A stretch of DNA of 64,000 bases from Eriocheir sinensis (lineage: Eukaryota > Arthropoda > Malacostraca > Decapoda > Varunidae), in assembly GCF_024679095.1 (NCBI RefSeq), contig NW_026111788.1, positions 280,994 through 344,993 on the forward strand, in the 5' to 3' direction. The notes under the pieces were generated by a model. It did not search any database. It saw only the letters and a list, made by a program, of their open reading frames with translations, and had not been told where the DNA came from. Positions within the stretch are counted from its first letter, which is position 1, and each line of letters opens with the position of its first letter. Below, piece after piece: positions 54,535-64,000 of this stretch. The position numbers and the translations under genes were made by a program.

Positions 54535-56028
54535 GCAGTACTTTGGCAGACCCTGCTGCAGCGGAAGTGCCTGTTGTCGTGGCCAATGGCTCCTTCAGCC
54601 CAAAGAAAAGAAAACAAGGGACCATGGTGGGGTTGTGCCAAGAGATCGACCAGAAACCAAGAACCTGTGTCTGCAGGAGAACCCTGACGAAGCCCCAGGA
54701 GGAGCTGCCCGACTACCTGCGCGACCTGTTTGACAGGAGCTCCAAGTGTCTAGAGGAGCCCCAAGTAGAACAGCTCAGGGAGCTTCTCGTGAGGAATGCA
54801 GATGTGTTTTCCACAGGAGACCTGGACTTGGGGTGTACGGACCTGGTAGAGCACCACATCGACACAGGTAGCCACCGCCCAGTGAAGCAAGCTCCTCGAA
54901 GGATGGCACCAGCCTGTCGCAAGGAGATGGATGAGGTGATGGATGATCTCCGGCAACAGGGGTTAATCGAGCGGTCCAGCAGCCCGTGGGCGTTTGCTGT
55001 AGTGCTCGTCAGGAAAAAGAACGGTTCCCTCAGGTGCTGCGTGGACTACCGAGCCCTCAACGATCTCACCATAAAGTTCATACCCACTCCCACGGATCGA
55101 CGACACGCTCGACGCTTTGGTGGGCTCCAAGTGGTTTTCAACACTAGATATGAAGTCTGGATATCACCAAGTCAAAATGTCGGAGCAGGATAAAGAGAAA
55201 ACAGCCTTCTCCTACGGTCAAAGCCTTTGGCAGTTTAAGGTCATGCCCTTTGACCTGTGCAACGCGCCGGCCACGTTCGAGCGGCTGATGGAGAGGGTGC
55301 TGGAGGGACTTCACTGGAAGACGGCACTCATCTACCTCGACGACGTGATTGTCTTTGGCCAGACCTTCGAGCGGGAGATGGAAAGGCTATCAGAGGTTTT
55401 TGCCCGGTTTAGAGCTGCACACCTTAAGCACAGCCCGAAGAAATGCTGCCTATTCCAAAGGGAGGTCCAATACTTGGGACACATCGTGAGCGAGGCTGGA
55501 GTGCGCACTGATCCTGAGAAGGTGGCTGCGGTTAGGGACTGGCCGACACCCACCAACGTGAAGAAGCTGGGGAGCTTCCTCGGGCTGTGCTCATATTACC
55601 GCAGGTTTGCAAAAGGCTTCGCTACGATTGCTGCACCACTGCACCTCCTGACGAAGAATGGGCGCAAATTTGAGTGGACAGCGGAAACTCAGGTTGCCTT
55701 TGAGAAGCTCAAGGAGGCCCTCTTCAGCTCGCCCGTACTCACCTACCCAGACCCCTCTAAGCCTTTTATACTGGATTGTGATGCCAGTGATGAGGGGATT
55801 GGTGGAGTGCTGTCCCAGGCATGTGCCGACATGGAACGGGTTGTGGCTTACTTCAGCAAGAAGCTCACCCCAGCCGAGAAAAACTATTGCGTGACCCGGA
55901 AAGAACTCCTGGCAGTAGTCAAGAGCCTTGACTTTTTCCATGCTTACCTGTACGGTGCAACTTTCACCATCCGCACGGATCACGCTGCATTGCGGTGGTT
56001 GAAGTCACTGAAAAACCCTGAGGGGTAG
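54483..56028 (+). pseudogene. pol: Gypsy-2 reverse transcriptase and RNase H
   Basis: The first part (54483-55193) has KQAPRRMAPACRKEMDEV and VRKKNGSLRCCVDYRALND. After a shift near 55095, the second part (55117-56028) has STLDMKSGYHQVKM, MPFDLCNAPATFERLM, catalytic YLDD near 55335, QYLGHIVSEAG, the RNase H Asp in LDCDASDEG near 55773 and TDHAALRWL. A TAG at 56026-56028 interrupts it. Confidence 0.88.
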
Positions 56029-56073
56029 CTTGCTCGCTGGATAGGTAAACTAGAGCAGCATCACTACACTATT

Positions 56074-57772
56074 GTGCACCGATCTGGGCTAACACACGGT
56101 AACGCGGACAGCTTGAGCCGGCGCCCCTGCCTACCTGAGTGTCAACATTTCCTCCAGAGGGAAAGCGTCCAGAATATGTGCCGCCGCACTACAGTGGAAC
56201 AGACAGCGGAGCTGCCATGGAAAGACTTGGGAAAACTGCAGCGGGAGGACCGAGATCTGAGACCAATTATGGAGTGGCTGAGTCAGTCGTCAACGCGACC
56301 TGGGTGGGAAGTAATCTCGAGAGAAAGCCCTACCACCAAGAATTACTGGACTTCGGATAGACGACGGGGTGTTGCAGCGACGCTGGGTCTCTCATGATGG
56401 TCTTGACCACTACTGGTCCACGGTGCTACCTGTGAAGTCCCGGGAAGGCGTCTTGAAAGAAATGCACGACAGCATCACCAGCGGACACCTTGGGGTAAAG
56501 AAGACACTGAGTCGCCTGCGCCAAAGGTTCTACTGGGTTGGCATGAGGAAGGACGTGGAAAAATGGTGTCACGCGTGTGAGGTGTGCTGTGCAAAGAAGG
56601 GCCCCAGGAAGCGTCACCGTGCCCCATTGCAACTATACCAGGTTGGAGCCCCCATGGAACGGGTGGCAGTGGATATAGCAGGACCCTTTCCTCTGACGAC
56701 GAACGGAAATAGGTACATCTGCGTCACAATGGATTACTTCACTAAGTGGCCGGAAGCCTACGCCATCCCTGACCAGGAAGCCACTACCATCGCCAAGGTT
56801 TTGGTGGAGGAGTTCTTCTGTCGCTTCGGTGTGCCTAACGAGCTCCATTCCGACCAGGGAAGGAATTTTGAGTCAACAGTCCTTGCTGAGTGCTGCAAGC
56901 TTCTGGGTATCAAGAAGACCCGGACCACCCCTCTGCACCCACAGTCAGATGGAATGGTGGAGAGGTTTAATTGGACGTTGGGCCAGGAGTTGGCCAAGCA
57001 GTGCAACAATGATCAGTCTTCATGGGATCAGAAGCTGCCTGCGCTTCTCATGGCCTACAGGTCTGCCGCCCACGAGAATACGGGGTATTCACCGGCAAAG
57101 CTGATGTTTGGACGTGAGCTGCGATTGCCGGTGGACCTACTGACAGGAAGGCCTCCTGGGAAAAGCCTTCCAAGGGACGCCTCCAGTTTTGCCCGCCAAC
57201 TAGAGGAACGGCTGGAAGAGGTGCACCATCAAGTCCGTGGTGCCTTGAAGTTCTCCGGGGAGGCCATGAAGCGCGGTTACAATATAAGGGCAAGCCACGT
57301 TGACTTCAAGGAAGGAGACCAAGTCTGGCTTTACAACCCGCAGAGGAAGAAAGGACAGTCTCCGAAGTTACAGAGCCCCTGGGAAGGCCCTTTTACTGTG
57401 CTAGAACGCCTCTCCGACGTGACTTATCGAGTCCGGAGAACGGAAAGAACCAAGCCGAAAGTTGTCCACGTCAACCGCCTATGGAGGTACCACGGTCCGG
57501 GAAACTACACCTGGAACAACTACAGACAACTAGCAGCCGACGAAAACGCAAGGGACGTCCAGGACCGAGAGGAGGTCGACGACGACATAGGCCTTCTGGA
57601 CCTTTCAGCCGAGGGAGAGAACCTCCCGGCTTCGGCAGATGTTCCAGGGACACCCCAAGAAGCGGACGACGACGAGGTGCACCAGGAGATAGACGCGCAG
57701 GAGACACCGAGCAAAAGACAGAAACAACGCAGGCGTCCACAGCGATACGACTATTATTATGTTTTTGATTAA
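56074..57772 (+). pseudogene. Gypsy-2 integrase with GPY/F module
   Basis: After a short RNase H/connection piece (HGNADSLSRRP, to 56397) the frame shifts and a 467-codon open stretch begins at 56369. It contains the HHCC zinc domain (SGHLGVKKTLSRLRQRFYW, then CHACEVCC), catalytic Asp in VDIAGPF near 56672, Asp in HSDQGRNF near 56850 and Glu in MVERFN near 56957. A GPFTVLERL..VVHVNRLWRYHG module follows, the GPY/F-type C-terminus, then an acidic tail ending at 57772. The integrase core itself is intact. Confidence 0.9.
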
Positions 57773-57837
57773 TTCTCTTATGGTTGTATATCGTTAAGTG
57801 TGTGATCGGGACTATCACAATTAAGAGGGGGGGATAG

Positions 57838-58241
57838 TGTTGTGCTGGAAGCTTCCCCCGGTGTCCATGGGGCTCTAGAAGGCTCCGGGAAAAGCAAGCA
57901 GGGGGGTGGGGAGCAAAGCCTCGTCCGCGCCCCGCGGGGCGCGGGCAGGCGCCAGGCGGGAAGTGTTGCCAACTCGCACATACTTTTGCTACATGTTCTT
58001 GTATGATCTAAAATATACTGTAACATTCTAGACTGTAATGTTCTAGATATATATAGGAGAAGAGGGCGAGAGGTGTCCAGTCCCAGTCATAGTAAGCTAG
58101 TGGTAAGTGAAGAGTCAGAGTGAAGTGTACTACTAAGGAAGAATATTAAACTACAGAAGCTGTGCAAAGTGTTTACATATCTCCCTCCCACGGAGTCTCC
58201 TGACGGCGACACGGAACCCAAGTAACACGTCCGGCATGACA
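57838..58241 (+). repeat. 3' LTR of Gypsy-2
   Basis: 404 bp, the same length as the 5' LTR, beginning TGTTGTGCTGG and ending CATGACA. It has its own copy of the TATATATAGG box near 58048. Confidence 0.94.
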
Positions 58242-58249
58242 ATATATAT

Positions 58250-58925
58250 GAACATATATATCGACGATCTCCTCCGGCAGCTATCGACAGTGTCAGTCTA
58301 CGCCGATGACTGCACACTCTCCCGCTCTTACTGCCGCCCCGACAGCCAGCGCGCCGTCGAGGAGATCAACAGGCAGCTCAGGCTGGTGGAGCAGTGGGGA
58401 GAGCAGTGGCAGGTCACCCTCGCCCCGGAGAAGACGTAGGCCATGGTCATCTCACGGTCCCCAGACGCCTTTCGAGCAATCCCAGGCCAGCTGCGTCTTG
58501 GAGGCAAGAGTCTGCCCCTCCAGGACCACATCAAGGTCCTGGGAGTGTCTGTGGACCAAAGCCTGCGCTTCGACCACCACGTCCGAGCTGTTGCCCGCCA
58601 GGCCTCCCTGCGAGTCTCTGCCCTGCACACGAAGAGAGTGGCGATCCTCGACCCACGCTCTCTCCCAGTCTCTGCCCTGGCACAAGTGGCCAGGTCCCTC
58701 GACGAGTACGGTGCCCTGTGCTGGATGTCCGACGAGCACTGCGTCTGGTGGAGGCCAGCTGCCAAGAGGTTCACCCGGAATGCACTCTCCAGTGAGCAGT
58801 TTGTGGAGGTGCCTCGATCACACTCCAGACAGCAACAGCGCACATATACAGGCAGGACCACACGCCTGTGGAGCATGTTCACGGCAGCCACTCCCCAAGT
58901 GGAGAACATGAACACGCGGTAAGTG
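58250..58925 (+). mobile_element. Non-LTR RT fragment (GC-rich)
   Basis: IYIDDLLRQLSTVSVYADD gives an RT catalytic region, followed by EQWGEQWQVTLAPEKT, a TAG at 58437-58439 and KVLGVSVDQSLRFDHHV. This is the C-terminal half of a Jockey/I-like RT with high GC, unlike the CR1 copies. Its first bases are repeated inverted at 52061-52103. Confidence 0.8.
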
Positions 58926-59264
58926 AAGCTGGCTGCTCACAGGTGGCGTGAGGGATACCCAAGTGCGCTAGTGGTATAAATATAGTGACAAACTGACACT
59001 ATTACAAATTGTTTTTACATGTTTTCTTTCTTTTTCGTATTTTATATTTGTATGTTTGTATGTGTCAACAGTTGACAATTCATTTTGTCCCAAACACAGG
59101 CTCTTAAAATAGTTATCCCAAAAAAGTGTAATTTTGAGCCTCATTTTTGTAGAAATATTATGTTTCAATAAAGAGAGAGAGAGAGAGAAGAGTGAGGCAT
59201 ATCTCTCCGGGATCTAATACAGCCCCAATAACCTTAAGTCCGGGTGCAAAGGTTAAAATCGTAA
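58926..59264. other. AT-rich spacer, possible 3' UTR
   Basis: AT-rich sequence with AATAAAGAGAGAGAGAGAG near 59168. It may be the 3' UTR of the preceding RT fragment. No gene is seen. Confidence 0.4.
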
Positions 59265-59545
59265 ACAAACTCAGTGACGTTAATCCCTCTCAGTTAATAT
59301 ACCTCAAAACTGACCCGAGAACCAGAACAAACGGCAAATCAATTCAAGCGAGGCAATGCAACAGAGACATCGGCAGAAGTAGGTTATATTTTTCTCGAGC
59401 AAAGTCATCCGCCACCACAACAACCATCCTGCCGAAATAGTTAGTGCAAAAACGACACACTCTTTAAAACCACTTTGATAGGAGTGAATTGAAACCTCTC
59501 CCACACCTGCATGATTTCTGGTGCCTGCTCTTACATGCTTCCTCC
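59265..59545 (+). mobile_element. CR1-B 3' end fragment
   Basis: CTCAGTGACGTTAATCCCTC through AATCAATTCAAGCGAGGCAA and GACATCGGCAGAAGTA to GGTGCCTGCTC match the CR1-B end at 41875-42240. It is 5'-truncated, diverged, and followed by (CCT)n. Confidence 0.82.
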
Positions 59546-59574
59546 TTGGCACGTTTCATCTCGACATCATAAGA

Positions 59575-60025
59575 GGCACTGTCACTACCTCCTTCACCTC
59601 CTCTTCCTCCTCCTCCTCTTCCTTTTCCTCCTCCTTCTCCTCCTTCTCCTCCTCCCCTTCCTTTTCCTCCTCCTTTTCCTCCTAGCACTTCTCCTCCTAG
59701 CACTTCTCCTCCTCCTCCTCCTCCTCCTCCTTTACATCCCCCCTATAACACACCTTCCTCAATTATCCTCCTCCTCCTCTCTCGTTAACAGATACGCTTT
59801 GCTCTCGTGCTATAACTTCCTCTTCCTCTTCCTCCTCCTCCTCCTCCTCCTCCTCCTTCTCCTTTGCTTGTCTCTTCCATCGCTCCTCTCTCCATCTCTC
59901 CTTTCCTCCATTACTGCTCCTTCCATCTTTATCTATTTTGCACTCTCCTGTACTACATAATCCTCCTCCTCCTATTCTTCTTTATGTTCTTCCTCCTTTT
60001 CCTCAGATCAACCACATTTCCTTAC
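59575..60025. repeat. (CCT)-rich tract
   Basis: Interrupted (CCT)n at 59580-59740 and 59815-59860 with pyrimidine-rich sequence between and after. It starts as the tail of the CR1-B fragment. Confidence 0.88.
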
Positions 60026-62017
<1,992 letters not shown>

Positions 62018-63574
62018 CACCTGTCACCCTGCCTGGTCAAACTCTTTCGTCTCTGCCTGTCAACATCTACCTTTCCTTCTTGCTGGAAGTATGCCTTCAT
62101 ACAGCCTGTACCTAAGAAGGGTGACCGCTCCAATCCCTCAAACTACCGTCCTATTGCTTTACTTTCTTGTCTATCTAAAGCTTTTGAATCAATCCTTAAC
62201 CGGAAGATTCAAAAGCACCTTTCCACTTCTGACCTTCTATCTGATCGCCAGTATGGGTTCCGCAAGGGGCGTTCTACTGGTGATCTCCTAGCCTTCTTAA
62301 CTGACTCTTGGTCATCCTCTCTTAGCCGTTTCGGTGAAACTTTTGCTATTGCGCTGGACATATCAAAAGCTTTTGATAGGGTCTGGCACAAATCTTTGCT
62401 TTCAAAACTACCCTCCTACGGTTTCTATCCTTCTCTCTGTACCTTTATCTCCAGTTTCCTTTCTGACCGTTCTATTTCTGCCGTGGTAGACGGTTACTGT
62501 TCTTCCCTTAAATCTATTAACAGTGGTGTCCCACAGGGTTCTGTCCTATCTCCCACTCTTTTTATGTTGTTCATTGATGATCTTCTTTCCAAAACGAGCT
62601 GTCCTATCCATTCCTACGCCGATGATTCCACTCTGCATTACTCAACTTATTTTAACAGAAGACCCACCCTACAGGAACTTAACGACTCAAGGCTGGAGGC
62701 TGCAGAACGTTTAGCCTCAGCCCTTACTATTATTTCCGATTGGAGCAAGACGAACCTGGTGTCCTTCAACGCCTCAAAAACACAGTTTCTCCACCTATCC
62801 ACTCGACACAATCTTCCTAACAACTATCCCCTATTCTTTGACAACACCCAGCTATCGCCTTCCTCAAAACTAAACATCCTCGGTCTATCCTTAACTCAAA
62901 ATATCAACTGGAAACTTCATATCTCATCTCTTACTAAATCAGCTTCCTCGAGGCTGGGCGTTCTGTACCGTCTCCGCCAGTTCTTCTCCCCTGCACAGTT
63001 GCTGTCCATATACAGGGGCCTTGTCCGCCCTCGTATGGAGTATGCATCTCATGTGTGTGGGGGCTCCACTCACACAACTCTTCTGGACAGAGTGGAGGCT
63101 AAGGCTCTTCGTCTCATCAGCTCTCCTCCTCATACTGATAGTCTTCTACCTCTTAAATTCCGCCACAATGTTGCCTCTCTTTCTATCTTCTATCGATATT
63201 TCCACGCTGACTGCTCTTCTGAACTTGCTAACTGCATGCCTCCCCCCCTCCCGCGGCCCCGCTGCACTCGACTTTCTACTCATGCTATACTGTCCAAACC
63301 CCTTATGCAAGAGTTAACCAGCATCTTCATTCTTTCATCCCTCACGCTGGTAAACTCTGGAACAATCTTCCTTCATCTGTATTTTCTCCTGCCTTCGACT
63401 TGAACTCTTTCAAGAGGAGGGTATCAGGACATCTCTCCTCCCGTATTTGATCTTGCTTTCGGCCACCTCTTTTGTTTCTTTTTTAGGAGCAGCGAGTAGC
63501 GGGCTTTTTTTTATTGTATTCTTTTTTTGTGTCCCCTTGAGCTGCCTCCTTTGTTGTAAAAAAAAAAAAAAAAA
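62018..63574 (+). mobile_element. Nested Jockey-like non-LTR element, 5'-truncated, poly(A)-tailed
   Basis: Inserted in CR1-D with AAAGAGT present before (62011-62017) and after (63572-63578, merging with the A tail). It begins mid-RT, has a ~150-bp 3' UTR (GGAGCAGCGAGTAGCGGGC, GAGCTGCCTCCTTTGTTG) and a 17-A tail at 63558-63574. The truncation, poly(A) and short duplication fit target-primed reverse transcription. Confidence 0.92.
62030..63403 (+). pseudogene. Jockey-like RT, N-terminally truncated
   Basis: The first part is in a different frame, with SNYRPIALLSCLSKAFESI near 62130 and YGFRKGRSTGDLLAFL near 62250. From about 62340 it reads LDISKAFDRVWHKSL, then [16 protein letters not shown] near 62517, catalytic YADD near 62617, LNILGLSLTQNINW near 62870 and LVRPRMEYASHVCGG near 63021. 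The frame from 62396 is open to 63403. The endonuclease is missing. Confidence 0.88.
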
Positions 63575-64000
63575 GAGTGCAAATCAATGGTAAAAGATCT
63601 GACTGGGGATGTGTAACGAGTGGGGTCCCACAAGGTTCGGTATTTGGTCCACTCTTGTTTATTATTTATCTCAATGATTTAGATACAGGAATTAGTAGTG
63701 ATGTCAGTAAGTTTGCAGATGATACCAAGATCGGTAGAGTAATTAAGTCGGTTCAGGACACTAGTATTCTCCAGGATGAACTAAACAGATTGTATGACTG
63801 GGCGGATAAATGGCAGATGGAGTTCAATGTAGGGAAGTGCAGTATTCTGAGTGTAGGTAGGAACAACCCCTCACATAACTATTGCTTAAATGACACTCTC
63901 ATAAGCAGGTCTGGGTGCGAGAGAGATTTAGGGGTCTTAGTGAGCTCTGATCTCCGTCGAAGGGCACAATGCATTCAAGCTAGAAATCGAGCAAATAGGG
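63575..64000 (+). pseudogene. CR1-D ORF2, part 2 (partial at window end)
   Basis: RT resumes with [16 protein letters not shown] near 63615, KFADDTKIG (catalytic FADD near 63715), WADKWQMEFNVGKC and RDLGVLVSSDL. It is open in one frame to the window edge. Confidence 0.88.

Larger units (their letters stand above)
52104..58241 (+). mobile_element. Gypsy/Ty3-type LTR retrotransposon (Gypsy-2)
   Basis: Two 404-bp LTRs (TGTTGTGCTGG..ACA), a primer-binding site right after the 5' LTR and a purine tract (AATTAAGAGGGGGGGATAG) before the 3' LTR. Gag has two zinc knuckles and pol has protease, RT, RNase H and integrase with a GPY/F-type C-terminus. There is no env. The flanks end ..GATAT and begin ATATAT.., giving an ATAT duplication. 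I counted about 18 LTR differences in 404 bp, so it is much older than Gypsy-1. Confidence 0.95.

Overview
The window looks like intergenic, repeat-packed DNA from a decapod crustacean, probably a crab. The grounds are the very dense (TC)n, (AC)n, (CCT)n and (CCA)n tracts, several CR1-type non-LTR retrotransposons with esterase-bearing ORF1s, tRNA-derived SINEs, Gypsy-type LTR elements and a MULE, with almost no host coding sequence. The species assignment is inference. Nothing prokaryotic was seen: no operons, ribosome binding sites or CRISPR.

Layout. 1-4380: degenerate CR1 copy A (zinc finger/esterase ORF1, endonuclease/RT ORF2). 4806-16830: a 76-bp minisatellite split by a full-length env-bearing Gypsy/errantivirus-like element (6684-15376, two 933-bp LTRs, 4-bp target duplication). 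17330-18390: dispersed repeats and a SINE. 18490-20042: a (CCA)-rich 34-bp satellite abutting a reverse-strand CR1-A fragment (20043-20685). 21642-23290 (minus): the one host-like gene, encoding RING finger, coiled coil and a cyclophilin-like domain, with two frame breaks at homopolymers. 23640-31670: simple repeats, a MULE with ~95-bp terminal inverted repeats (26311-28298), a purine minisatellite and a SINE tail. 31669-31924: a foldback MITE. 31990-36630: another non-LTR element, interrupted by an antisense CR1-A 3' end (34556-35372). 36735-42450: a CR1-B 3' fragment and a nearly complete CR1-B copy with intact ORF1 and a long ORF2. 42600-47140: diverged tandem repeats, a second MITE and a second SINE. 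47900-51690: CR1-C and CR1 remnants. 52104-58241: a second, older Gypsy element with 404-bp LTRs. 58250-64000: RT fragments, a CR1-B 3' end, and CR1-D (60162 to the window end) interrupted by a poly(A)-tailed Jockey-like element (62018-63574).

The retroelements are mostly autonomous-type families in broken copies, and the insertion order can be read from nesting. The only candidate for host cell biology is the RING/coiled-coil/cyclophilin gene, whose architecture resembles the TRIM-cyclophilin fusions known from primates but without a visible B-box. Many frame breaks fall in homopolymers, even in a Gypsy element whose LTRs differ at only about four positions, so some may be assembly errors and not real decay.
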